A DNA stretch of 9,809 bases from Methanomicrobiales archaeon (GCA_017883495.1 JADGNL010000068.1:1-9809); one strand, 5' to 3'; positions 1-6,561 are shown, numbered from the stretch's first letter. Program-made: numbers and translations. The notes: generated by a model from the letters alone, not told the origin.

Positions 1-1788
1 AACTCGCCCGGTCCGTCCTTCGAGGCGCAGAAGGGCACGCCGATCAAGGTGAAGTACGTCAACGACCTGACGGGGCAGCACATGTTCGCCATCGACCCCA
101 CGCTCATGTGGGCCAATCCGAACAACATGGCCACGCCCTCGGCTCCCTTCACGGGGTTCCCCCCGGGGTACCCGACTGCGCAGAGCTCCATTCCGATCTG
201 CGTCCACCTCCACGGCGGTGAGGTCCCGGCCGCCGTCGACGGCGGCCCCGACGCCTGGTTCACGAGCGATGGACAACACGGGAGCGAGTATTACACGGCC
301 GAGCCGACCGACATCAATGCAGCGGTCTACCAGTACCCCAACTCCCAGGAGGCCGCGACCCTCTGGTACCACGACCACACCCTCGGCATGACGCGGATCA
401 ACGTCGTGGCTGGGATGGCCGGGTTCTACTTCCTCCGCGACTCCGACGACCCCATCGCACCGCTCCTGCCGCAGGGCAAGTACGAGGTCCCGCTCGCCAT
501 CCAGGACCGGGTCTTCAACGATGACGGCACGTTCAACTTCACCATCAGCCCGACGAACCCGGACGTCCATCCCTACTGGGGGCCGGAGTATTTCGGCGAC
601 ACCATCATGGTGAACGGGCTCGCCTGGCCGAAGATGAACGTGGACCGGGGCGCCTACCGCTTCCGCCTGCTCGACGGGTCGAACGCCCGGTTCTACAACC
701 TGAGCTTCTCGAACGGCATGCCCTTCACCGTCATCGGGACCGAGGGCGGCTATCTGAAGTCGGCCGTCAACGTCGATAGAATCCTCATCTCACCCGGAGA
801 GCGCTTCGACGTCCTCGTCGACTTCTCGAACATCGCGCCCGGTACCAGCGTGACCCTGCTGAACGAAGCGCCCGGGCCCTACCCCGCGGGAGACCCCGTG
901 GACCCCGCCACCACCGGCCAGATCATGCGGTTCGACGTCGGCAGCACGATCGCGCAGGGTGCCCCGGACCTTCCTGACGAGCTGAACCCGACCCTTGCCG
1001 GGGCCTTCCCGAACCTGCCCGCTCCCTCCGTCAACCGGTCGCTCGTCCTGACCGAGATCCAGGGGGCCGGCGGCCCGCTCCAGCTCCTCCTCGACGGGCA
1101 GTCGTTCGGCGGCGCCGTCTCCGAGCTCCCGAAGCAGGGAGCGACCGAGGAGTGGAATATCGCCGACCCGACCATGGACACCCACCCGATCCACCTGCAC
1201 CTGATCCAGTTCCAGGTGGTCAAACGGCAGGCGTACGACTCGGTGGCCCACTACAACGCCTGGCTGCTCGCCAACCAGCAGGCCGGCAACGGCGCGGCGC
1301 CCCCGTGGTCGGGCCCGACGGTCAATGTCAGCGTCACGCCCTACCTGATCGGGCCCGAGATGCTGCCGGACGCGACCGAGCAGGGATGGAAGGACACGGT
1401 CAAGATGAACCCGGGCGAGGTCACCTGGATCAGGGTGCGGTTCGCCTCCCAGAGCGGGGCTCCGTTCTCCTTCGACCCGACGCTCGGGTACTACGTCTGG
1501 CACTGCCACATCATCGATCACGAAGATAACGAGATGATGCGGCCCTACCAGGTCGTCCGCGCGCCCCTGCTGGCCGTGCCCCCGTGCACCGCGCTGCCGA
1601 CGGATACGAATGCCGACGGGCTGTACGACGACGTGAACGGCAACGGAAGGAGGGACTTCGCGGATGTCGTGCTCTACTTCAACCAGATGACCTGGATCAC
1701 CGACAACGAGCCGCTGTCGTCGTTCGACTACAACAGGAACGGCCGCATCGACTTCGCGGATGTGGTCTGGCTCTTCAACAATCTCTGA
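1..1788 (+). CDS. Multicopper oxidase (CotA/bilirubin-oxidase-like) with C-terminal dockerin-like module, 5' partial
   Basis: The reading frame is open from base 1, and the typical cupredoxin sequence GPSFEAQKGTPIKVKYVNDL starts before the first possible GTG (base 49). The gene therefore begins upstream and its signal peptide is not visible. Numbered from that GTG, all copper-binding motifs are present: HLH (53-55), HDH (108-110), HPIHLH (379-384) and HCHIIDHEDNEM (485-496). The last gives the type 1 ligands Cys486, His491 and axial Met496; His379 is the other. This pattern is that of three-domain oxidases such as CotA, which oxidise phenols, bilirubin-like compounds or metal ions and reduce O2 to water. 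Residues 519-579 form an added module with two EF-hand-like loops (D528/N530/N532/D536/D539 and D560/N562/N564/D568/D571), resembling a type I dockerin. This suggests an extracellular enzyme docked on a partner. The natural substrate cannot be read from the sequence. The oxidase call is firm; the dockerin call is good. Confidence 0.95.
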   Translation, partial: NSPGPSFEAQKGTPIKVKYVNDLTGQHMFAIDPTLMWANPNNMATPSAPFTGFPPGYPTAQSSIPICVHLHGGEVPAAVDGGPDAWFTSDGQHGSEYYTAEPTDINAAVYQYPNSQEAATLWYHDHTLGMTRINVVAGMAGFYFLRDSDDPIAPLLPQGKYEVPLAIQDRVFNDDGTFNFTISPTNPDVHPYWGPEYFGDTIMVNGLAWPKMNVDRGAYRFRLLDGSNARFYNLSFSNGMPFTVIGTEGGYLKSAVNVDRILISPGERFDVLVDFSNIAPGTSVTLLNEAPGPYPAGDPVDPATTGQIMRFDVGSTIAQGAPDLPDELNPTLAGAFPNLPAPSVNRSLVLTEIQGAGGPLQLLLDGQSFGGAVSELPKQGATEEWNIADPTMDTHPIHLHLIQFQVVKRQAYDSVAHYNAWLLANQQAGNGAAPPWSGPTVNVSVTPYLIGPEMLPDATEQGWKDTVKMNPGEVTWIRVRFASQSGAPFSFDPTLGYYVWHCHIIDHEDNEMMRPYQVVRAPLLAVPPCTALPTDTNADGLYDDVNGNGRRDFADVVLYFNQMTWITDNEPLSSFDYNRNGRIDFADVVWLFNNL

Positions 1789-1807
1789 GCCCCATCGTCC
1801 CATTCCC

Positions 1808-1813
1808 TTTTTT
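1808..1813 (+). terminator. T-run terminator after the multicopper oxidase gene
   Basis: Six consecutive T residues lie 20 bases after the stop codon, preceded by a C-rich stretch and with no clear hairpin. This fits the simple oligo-T intrinsic terminators of archaea. Confidence 0.5.
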
Positions 1814-1873
1814 GGCGCGGATGCCTCTCTTTCAGCCCCGATCCGACTGCATGCCCCACGAGCGGATCTCCAT

Positions 1874-1884
1874 GCTTTTTATAG
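1874..1884 (+). promoter_or_regulatory. TATA-box promoter of the isopropylmalate synthase-family gene
   Basis: CTTTTTATAG is a good archaeal TATA box in otherwise GC-rich DNA. Its centre lies about 27 bases before an ATG at 1908, so transcription would start at or beside that ATG, as in a leaderless mRNA. The annotated GTG start at 1966 is about 58 bases further on. Confidence 0.6.
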
Positions 1885-1907
1885 CCCGGGCACCCACGAT
1901 ATCGCGT

Positions 1908-1964
1908 ATGTCCACCGACATAACAACTCCCAGAAGGGATCGTTTTCTTCACGCAAAAGCGTGA
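1908..1964 (+). other. 18-codon ORF before the synthase gene: probable displaced N-terminus or leader peptide
   Basis: The ORF encodes MSTDITTPRRDRFLHAKA and stops one base before the GTG at 1966. Its ATG sits at the predicted transcription start. Removing one A from the AAAA run at 1955-1958 would join it in frame to the synthase, giving HAKREVTVFDTTLRDGEQ, with Lys-Arg-Glu leading directly into the conserved start of the family. A homopolymer sequencing error or a real frameshift is therefore plausible. The alternative is a true short leader ORF coupled to the downstream GTG. It holds a single Leu codon, so it does not look like a leucine attenuator. Confidence 0.5.
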
Positions 1965-1965
1965 A

Positions 1966-3447
1966 GTGACTGTTTTCGACACCACCCTCAGGGATGGTGA
2001 GCAGACCCCCGGCGTATCGTTCCGTCAGGACCATAAGTTCGCAATCGCCCGCCAGCTCAGCGAATGCGGCGTCCACGCCATCGAGGCCGGCTTCCCCGCT
2101 TCCTCCCCGGCCGAGTTCGAGTCCGTGAAGGCGATCGCGGCCATGGGCCTCGAGGCGAATATCTGCGGCCTGGCCAGAATGCTGAAGCCCGACGTCGACG
2201 CCTGCCTGGACGCGGGCGTGGATCTCGTCCACGTCTTTATCCCGACCTCCGAGATCCAGCTGCAGTACACGATCAAGAAGTCGCAGGCCGAGGTGATCGA
2301 GGCCGTCCGCGAGGTCGTGGGCTACGTCCGCGAGCACGTGGACCAGTGCATGTTCTCGCCCATGGACGCGACCCGGACGGACCTGCCCTTCCTGATCGAG
2401 GTCTCGCGGGCCGCGGCCGAGGCCGGCGCGACCATCGTGAACGTCCCCGACACGGTCGGGGTCTACATCCCCACGAAGATGCTCGCGCTGATCGGCGCCC
2501 TCGTCCCCGAGGTCCCCGCGCCCCTCGACGTCCACTGCCACAACGACTTCGGCCTCGCCGTCGCCAACACGGTCGCGGCCGTCGAGGCCGGCGCCGCGCA
2601 GGTCCAGGTGACGGTCAACGGCATCGGCGAGCGGGCCGGGAACGCCGACCTGGCCCAGACCGTGATGATCCTCGAGACGATCCTCGGGGTCTCGACCGGC
2701 ATCGAGACGAAGAAGCTCGTCGAGACCTCGCGCCTCGTCTCGCGGTACTCGGGGATCGCCATCCCCCCGAACCAGCCGGTCGTCGGCGACAACGCGTTCT
2801 CCCACGAGAGCGGGATCCACTCCCACGGCGTCATCGCGAACGCGGCCACCTTCGAACCGGGGATCATGACCCCCGAGATGGTCGGCCACCGCCGGCGGCT
2901 CACCCTCGGCAAGCACGTCGGCCGCCACGCCGTCCGGCAGATGCTCGCCGACGTCCAGCTCGAGCCCACCGACGCCGAGCTCGACCGGATCGTGGAGAAG
3001 GTCAAGGCCGTCGCCAACCGCGGCAAGCACGTCACCGACGCCGATCTCTACGAGATCGCCGAGACCGTCCTCGGCCTCCAGGGCGTCGGTCGGCGGATCG
3101 ACCTCAAGGACATCGCGATCATGACCGGGACCCACGCCATCCCCACCGCCTCCGTCCGGGCGATCGTCGACGGCGCCGAGCGGATCGCGGCCTGCACCGG
3201 GAACGGCCCGGTCGACGCGGCCCTCCGGGCCATCGGGAAGATCGTGCCGCTACCGGTCACGCTCAAGGAGTACGGCATCGAGGCGATCTCCGGCGGATCG
3301 GACGCCATCGCGCACGTCACGATCGCGGTCGAGGACGAACGGGGCCGGGTCTTCGACGCCTCCAGCTCGGGCGACGACGTCGTCCTCGCGTCGGCCGAGG
3401 CGATGGTCAACGCGATCAACCTGCTCAGCCGGGCCGAGCGGAGTTAA
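1966..3447 (+). CDS. leuA: 2-isopropylmalate synthase family protein (LeuA/CimA/AksA family)
   Basis: This enzyme condenses acetyl-CoA with a 2-oxoacid. Residues 1-275 form the HMGL-like TIM barrel, with FDTTLRDGEQTPG (4-16), the metal-binding HCHND (190-194) and NGIGERAGN (218-226). DNAFSHESGIH (275-285) lies in the linker region. Residues about 385-488 match the C-terminal LeuA dimer/allosteric domain (GNGPVDAA at 412-419, GGSDA at 443-447), which in this family binds the feedback inhibitor. AksA-type homocitrate synthases are usually near 400 residues and lack this domain. At 493 residues the protein fits LeuA or the related citramalate synthase, and IEAGFP and ICGLAR favour LeuA over CimA. 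Substrate choice (2-oxoisovalerate or pyruvate) is not proven. The GTG is the only start codon after the in-frame stop at 1921. It has no convincing Shine-Dalgarno site and lies at the very edge of the conserved domain, so the true N-terminus is probably the preceding 18-codon ORF. The gene runs tail to tail into prefoldin beta. Confidence 0.9.
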   Translation: MTVFDTTLRDGEQTPGVSFRQDHKFAIARQLSECGVHAIEAGFPASSPAEFESVKAIAAMGLEANICGLARMLKPDVDACLDAGVDLVHVFIPTSEIQLQYTIKKSQAEVIEAVREVVGYVREHVDQCMFSPMDATRTDLPFLIEVSRAAAEAGATIVNVPDTVGVYIPTKMLALIGALVPEVPAPLDVHCHNDFGLAVANTVAAVEAGAAQVQVTVNGIGERAGNADLAQTVMILETILGVSTGIETKKLVETSRLVSRYSGIAIPPNQPVVGDNAFSHESGIHSHGVIANAATFEPGIMTPEMVGHRRRLTLGKHVGRHAVRQMLADVQLEPTDAELDRIVEKVKAVANRGKHVTDADLYEIAETVLGLQGVGRRIDLKDIAIMTGTHAIPTASVRAIVDGAERIAACTGNGPVDAALRAIGKIVPLPVTLKEYGIEAISGGSDAIAHVTIAVEDERGRVFDASSSGDDVVLASAEAMVNAINLLSRAERS

Positions 3448-3451
3448 AAAA
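3446..3451 (-). terminator. T-run terminator of the prefoldin beta gene, overlapping the stop codon of the synthase gene
   Basis: Read on the minus strand this is TTTTTT, four to nine bases after the prefoldin beta stop codon. The same bases supply part of the TAA stop of the convergent gene. No hairpin is evident. Confidence 0.45.
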
Positions 3452-3454
3452 GTC

Positions 3455-3838
3455 TCAGGTGGCCGAGGGGCCGGCCCCGCCACCGATCTGGGGGCCGCCC
3501 TCAAGCGCCTGCTTGACCTGGTTCTGGAGCGTCTCGAACCGGCCCTGGAGCATCTGCTCCTGCCGCTCGAGCTGCTTGACCCGGAGCTCGAGGGTCTCGA
3601 CCTTCTCCTTGAGCGCGGCCGAGACGGCCTCCTTCGGCTTCTGCATCATCACGGTCCCGACGGACTGGAAGACGGTCGCGTCCGCGGGGAGGTCGGCGAG
3701 CTCCTCGTCGGCCCGCCGCGTCTCGCGGATCTCGATCTCGTACTGGGCCTTCTGCGAGAGGACCGTCTGGAGCTGCTGCTGGACCTGCTGCAGCTGCTGG
3801 ATCTGGTTCTGGACCTTGGGGGACATCTGGGCACTCAT
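3455..3838 (-). CDS. pfdB: Prefoldin beta subunit
   Basis: This is the cytosolic ATP-independent chaperone subunit that, with the alpha subunit, forms an alpha2-beta4 hexamer which holds unfolded proteins and passes them to the thermosome. The 127 residues match the usual size. A Gln-rich N-terminal coiled coil (residues about 8-45, with heptads of Q, L and V) is followed by the central beta-hairpin region (FQSVGTVMMQKPKEA, about 57-71) and a C-terminal coiled coil (about 74-112). The Gly-rich tail GGPQIGGGAG is probably disordered. The ATG is well supported, with GAGGT five bases before it and a TATA box about 60 bases before it. Its stop lies 7 bases from the stop of the convergent synthase gene. 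The upstream neighbour on the same strand, a DUF2156 gene, is separated by a 76-base gap with its own promoter, so pfdB is probably transcribed by itself. Confidence 0.95.
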   Translation of the reverse strand: MSAQMSPKVQNQIQQLQQVQQQLQTVLSQKAQYEIEIRETRRADEELADLPADATVFQSVGTVMMQKPKEAVSAALKEKVETLELRVKQLERQEQMLQGRFETLQNQVKQALEGGPQIGGGAGPSAT

Positions 3839-3843
3839 GGTGG

Positions 3844-3848
3844 ACCTC
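3844..3848 (-). promoter_or_regulatory. Ribosome binding site of pfdB
   Basis: GAGGT on the minus strand lies five bases before the ATG. It matches the archaeal anti-Shine-Dalgarno complement and fixes the start of prefoldin beta. Confidence 0.55.
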
Positions 3849-3893
3849 GATCGCCGCGGTGGCGGCGGTATGCCTATCGGGTTGGGAACTCGT

Positions 3894-3903
3894 GCATATA
3901 AAC
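3894..3903 (-). promoter_or_regulatory. TATA box of pfdB
   Basis: The minus strand reads GTTTATATGC, the only AT-rich patch in the 76-base gap. It predicts a transcript start near 3872 and so a leader of about 35 bases, consistent with the visible ribosome binding site. Confidence 0.6.
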
Positions 3904-3914
3904 GTGCGGATGCG

Positions 3915-4811
3915 TCAGAGGTCGGCCACGTCCGCGTACCATGCCATGACCATGTGGTCCGGGTGGTACCGGGTCTTGGCCTCGCGGAGGCCCGGCACGC
4001 CCACGTCCGACTCGCGGTTGATGTACGGGAAGTCGTCGCGGAGCCGGAGCGCGGTCTCCTGGTTGATCGCCTTGTAGATCCCCTCGCACTCGGGCAGGCC
4101 CTTCTCGAAGTGGACCAGCGCGGTCTGGGCGTTCAGCCGCTCGTAGATCGCCATCGCGGCCACCTCGCCCTCGACCCGGATCGCGAGCCCCGAGAGCCCG
4201 AGCTCACCGAAGTGGGCGATCGCGTAGAGGACGGCCCGGCGTTCGGCCGCGAGGATGGGGTCGGTATCGCAGTTCTTCCAGTTGCACCACCGGTTCACGA
4301 AGACCCGGACGTCCTCGAGGTTCGCAGGCCCCATCTCCTCGACCGTGCTCGCGCAGTTCCGGTGGAACCGGTTGATGTGCCGGCGGATGGTCAGATAGCC
4401 CTTGCCGGGTAGGTCGGCGAGGTCCGCCGAGCGGTAGACGTACTCGAAGATCTCGCGGTCCGGGTGGAGGGGAAGACCGGGGCGGAGGGCGGCGATCCGG
4501 TCGCGGGCGCCGGGCTCGAGGACGAAGAACCGGCCGCCCGGGGACTCGACGTGGGCGAGGCCGAAGAGGTCCTCGAGGAGCCCCGCGTCCTCCGGCCCGA
4601 TCGGGGCTCGGAAGCGGAGCCGCCCGTCGATCTCGGAGCAGAGCACGATCGAGCCGCGGACCAGCGCCCGCCGGTAGCGGGCGTAGTGGTTCCAGCAGAC
4701 CATGTTCGTGAAGGTGTTGTCCGAGTGGACCTGCGGGTAGTGCTCGTACTGGCGGCGGAAGAGCTCGGCGTCTCCGAGCGTGACCGGGGCGAAGTCGTCG
4801 AGGGTCAGCAC
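3915..4811 (-). CDS. DUF2156 (LPG synthase C-terminal-like) protein
   Basis: The 298-residue protein resembles the DUF2156 family, which shares a double GNAT-like fold with the catalytic domain of phosphatidylglycerol lysyltransferase (MprF). Family-like segments are DNTFTNMVCWNHY (31-43), the basic GKGYLTIRRHINRFHR (136-151) and the C-terminal INRESDVGVPGLREAKTRY (264-282). It shows no membrane segments, so it is probably cytosolic, unlike full-length MprF. Such proteins are thought to transfer an aminoacyl or acyl group, but the acceptor here is unknown. The start is the GTG at 4811, preceded by GGAGG seven bases earlier. The frame is open further upstream, but that part is antisense-like shadow over the neighbouring acetyltransferase gene. 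The GTG overlaps the TGA of that gene by 7 bases, so the two are translationally coupled in one operon. Confidence 0.85.
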   Translation of the reverse strand: MLTLDDFAPVTLGDAELFRRQYEHYPQVHSDNTFTNMVCWNHYARYRRALVRGSIVLCSEIDGRLRFRAPIGPEDAGLLEDLFGLAHVESPGGRFFVLEPGARDRIAALRPGLPLHPDREIFEYVYRSADLADLPGKGYLTIRRHINRFHRNCASTVEEMGPANLEDVRVFVNRWCNWKNCDTDPILAAERRAVLYAIAHFGELGLSGLAIRVEGEVAAMAIYERLNAQTALVHFEKGLPECEGIYKAINQETALRLRDDFPYINRESDVGVPGLREAKTRYHPDHMVMAWYADVADL

Positions 4812-5239
4812 GGCTCGCCCTCCCCGAGGCGCATGGCCACGTGCCCCGCGAGGACACCGAAGCCGGCCCGTTCCCAGAACGCGACCGAGCCCGGCTCGGC
4901 CACGACCCCGACCCAGAGGATCCCGTCGGCCCGGCAGCGCTCGAGGAGGGCCTGGACGATCCGCCGTCCGATCCCCCGCCCGCGGTACGGCGCCTCCACG
5001 ATCACGTCCTGGATGTACGCGTCCGATGCCCCGTCCGAGATCGCACGGCCCATGCCGACCGTCTCGCCGGTCGCGGGGTCGATCGCGACCGCGACGGCGA
5101 ACGAGCCCCTGAGCATGGGCTGGATGTGGGACGGGTCGTAGTGTTCGCGCCACCAGCCGCCCGCCTCGTACAGCCGGACGATCGGCGCCGTCGGGTAGTC
5201 GCGCACCACCCTGACCTCCACCTGTCCTCCGGCCGTCAT
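4805..5239 (-). CDS. GNAT family N-acetyltransferase
   Basis: The 144-residue protein is a single-domain GNAT acyltransferase that uses acetyl-CoA or another acyl-CoA to modify an amine. The diagnostic motif A is clear: IQDVIVEAPYRGRGIG (76-91), with R-x-x-G-x-G as the pyrophosphate-binding loop. Motif B is seen in the C-terminal segment PGSVAFWERAGF (116-127), where the Phe-Trp-x-x-x-Gly-Phe pattern is typical. The N-terminal part (MGRAISDG, 63-70) is the usual strand before motif A. The substrate cannot be predicted. The ATG at 5239 lies about 28-30 bases after a TATA-like box, as expected for a leaderless or nearly leaderless transcript. It is the first gene of a two-gene operon with the DUF2156 protein, whose start codon lies inside its last codons. 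Confidence 0.88.
   Translation of the reverse strand: MTAGGQVEVRVVRDYPTAPIVRLYEAGGWWREHYDPSHIQPMLRGSFAVAVAIDPATGETVGMGRAISDGASDAYIQDVIVEAPYRGRGIGRRIVQALLERCRADGILWVGVVAEPGSVAFWERAGFGVLAGHVAMRLGEGEPC
4819..4823 (-). promoter_or_regulatory. Ribosome binding site deciding the DUF2156 gene start
   Basis: GGAGG on the minus strand, inside a GGGGAGGG tract in the end of the acetyltransferase gene, lies seven bases before the GTG at 4811. It supports that start over the much longer open frame upstream. Confidence 0.55.
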
Positions 5240-5264
5240 CGCCTGCCCCCGGAGCCCTCGGCCC

Positions 5265-5273
5265 CTTAAAAAT
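5265..5273 (-). promoter_or_regulatory. TATA-like box of the GNAT-DUF2156 operon, also a possible terminator of the PPIase gene
   Basis: The minus strand reads TATTTTTAAG in the 39-base gap between two same-strand genes. It lies about 30 bases before the acetyltransferase ATG and only 6-14 bases after the isomerase stop. The same T-run could end one transcript and position TBP for the next. Confidence 0.45.
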
Positions 5274-5278
5274 AGCCT

Positions 5279-5563
5279 TCAGTCCTTCATGTCGTTGACC
5301 CGGATCAGGTGGTACCCGAACTGGGTCTTCACGGGCCCGACGACCTCGCCCTTCTTCGCGCCGAACGCGGCCTTCTCGAACTCGGGGACCATCTGGCCCT
5401 TCCGGAACCAGCCGAGGTCGCCGCAGTTCCGGCCGGACGGGCAGCTCGAGTGCTTCTTCGCGATCTCGCCGAAGTCCTCGCCCGCCGCGATCCTCGCCTT
5501 GAGCGCCTGCGCCTCCTGCTCGGTCTTGACCAGGACGTGCGAGGCCGATACCTGCCGTGGCAT
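5279..5563 (-). CDS. Parvulin-type peptidyl-prolyl cis-trans isomerase (PpiC-like, single domain)
   Basis: This 94-residue protein is almost exactly one parvulin domain, the size of bacterial Par10 and archaeal single-domain parvulins. It speeds cis-trans isomerisation of prolyl bonds during folding. Visible family motifs are SASHVLVK (6-13), DFGEIAKKHSSCPSG (30-44), GDLGWFRKGQMVPEFE (48-63) and GPVKTQFGYHLIRV (76-89). His9 and His85 form the usual histidine pair, and Cys41 sits at the active-site cysteine position. A second cysteine, Cys47, replaces a residue that is commonly Gly or Arg. There is no signal peptide or membrane segment, so it is cytosolic. The ATG lies about 25 bases after a strong TATA box, implying a leaderless mRNA. 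It is divergent from the transporter gene. Confidence 0.95.
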   Translation of the reverse strand: MPRQVSASHVLVKTEQEAQALKARIAAGEDFGEIAKKHSSCPSGRNCGDLGWFRKGQMVPEFEKAAFGAKKGEVVGPVKTQFGYHLIRVNDMKD

Positions 5564-5585
5564 ACCATCTTACGGGGCGGGATCG

Positions 5586-5594
5586 TATAAAAAA
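5586..5594. promoter_or_regulatory. Shared TATA box between divergent PPIase and transporter genes
   Basis: TATAAAAAA is the only AT-rich block in the 74-base divergent region. On the minus strand it reads TTTTTTATA, centred about 25 bases before the isomerase ATG. On the plus strand it lies about 45-50 bases before the transporter GTG, giving a leader of roughly 20-25 bases with a ribosome binding site. One box may serve both directions. Confidence 0.55.
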
Positions 5595-5623
5595 TGCCCC
5601 GAGGCCCGGCCCCGGCGCGGATC

Positions 5624-5628
5624 GGAGG
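5624..5628 (+). promoter_or_regulatory. Ribosome binding site deciding the AEC transporter start
   Basis: GGAGG lies nine bases before the GTG at 5638. It supports that start over an in-frame GTG at 5557, which lies inside the divergent isomerase gene and upstream of the promoter. Confidence 0.6.
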
Positions 5629-5637
5629 ACGGAGATC

Positions 5638-6561
5638 GTGGAGTTCGGGGCCCTCTTCTACCAGGTGCTGACCCTCTTCCTGCTGATCCTGGTCGGCTGG
5701 GGCGTCCGCCGGCTCGGGCTCTTCACGGACGAGGTCACGACCGGGGTCTCGCGCTTCCTGGTCAACGTCGCCCTGCCCGCGCTCGTGATCGACTCCATGC
5801 AGCTCCCCTTCGACCCGGCCCTCGCCCGGGAGGGCGGCATGCTCGCGCTGGCCGCCGGCGCCTTCTACGCGGGCGCGATCCTCTTCGCGCTGGTCTTCCC
5901 CCGCCTGATCCGCGCCCGGCCGGAGGAACGCCCGGTCTTCGCGTTCCTCGTGGTCTTCGCGAACACGGGCTTCATGGGCTACCCGGTGGTGCGCGCCATC
6001 TGGGGCGAGAAGGCCGTCTTTCTCGCCGCGATCTACAACCTGCTCTTCTCCCTCCTGATCTTCACGGTCGGCGTCCTCCTCCTGACCGGCGCGAAGGCCG
6101 GCTGGAAGGAGGTCAGCCCGCGTGTCCTCCTCTCGCCCGGGATCGTCTCGGTGGCCGTCGGCCTCTCGCTCTTCTTCCTCTCGGTGCAGCTGCCCGAGGT
6201 GATCGGGGGGCCGATCGCGATGCTCGGCGCGCTCACGACCCCGCTCTCGATGATCGTGATCGGCGCGCTCCTCGCGCGCCTCGACCCCCGGACGATCTTC
6301 GGCAATCCGCGCGTCTACATCTACGCGGGCGTCCGGCTCCTCCTGCTCCCGCTCGCGGCCCTGGTCCTGCTCCGGCCGTTCGTGACCGACCCGCTCGTCC
6401 TCGGCGTCTGCGTAGTCCTCGCGGCCATGCCGGGGGCGACGAACGCGGCTCTTTTCGCCGAGGAATACGGCGTGAACCCCGAGCTCGCCAGTCAGGCGGT
6501 CTTCATCACGACCCTCTTCTGCATCGCGACGATCCCGTGGATCGCGGGCCTCGTGACCTGA
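5638..6561 (+). CDS. AEC (auxin efflux carrier/malate permease) family transporter
   Basis: The 307-residue protein is hydrophobic, with about ten predicted membrane helices, and matches the membrane transport protein family that includes plant PIN-like carriers and bacterial malate permeases. The N-terminal helix FYQVLTLFLLILVGWGVRRLG (7-27, one residue beyond a single-helix core) is typical, as are LVNVALPALV (41-50), FANTGFMGYPVV (107-118), TPLSMIVIGALL (201-212) and PGATNAALFAEEYG (265-278). The Asn-Thr-Gly-x-x-x-x-Pro segment and the later Pro-Gly-Ala-Thr-Asn break mark the two halves of the inverted-repeat fold. Substrates in the family include organic anions and amino acids, and the one here is not known. 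The GTG start is fixed by GGAGG and by the initial Val-Glu-Phe-Gly before helix one. No T-run follows closely; the next gene has its own promoter 33 bases on. Confidence 0.9.
   Translation: MEFGALFYQVLTLFLLILVGWGVRRLGLFTDEVTTGVSRFLVNVALPALVIDSMQLPFDPALAREGGMLALAAGAFYAGAILFALVFPRLIRARPEERPVFAFLVVFANTGFMGYPVVRAIWGEKAVFLAAIYNLLFSLLIFTVGVLLLTGAKAGWKEVSPRVLLSPGIVSVAVGLSLFFLSVQLPEVIGGPIAMLGALTTPLSMIVIGALLARLDPRTIFGNPRVYIYAGVRLLLLPLAALVLLRPFVTDPLVLGVCVVLAAMPGATNAALFAEEYGVNPELASQAVFITTLFCIATIPWIAGLVT

Noticed and set aside
1879..3135. A 418-codon open frame antisense to the synthase gene
   Set aside because: Its Asp/Gly/Val/Leu/Arg-rich composition mirrors the sense codons of a GC-rich gene; it has no recognisable domain or promoter.
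2064..4412. A 782-codon open frame on the plus strand crossing the synthase, pfdB and DUF2156 genes
   Set aside because: It is almost all Arg, Gly, Pro and Ala, the signature of an out-of-frame reading of GC-rich codons, and it overlaps three well-supported genes.
4812..5153. Upstream extension of the DUF2156 reading frame to 412 codons
   Set aside because: The added part is Arg/Gly/Pro-rich shadow over the acetyltransferase gene, and GTG 4811 has a good ribosome binding site.
5557..5637. Longer start (GTG 5557) for the transporter gene
   Set aside because: It would begin inside the divergent isomerase gene and upstream of the TATA box, and the extra residues are polar and unlike the family's N-terminus.
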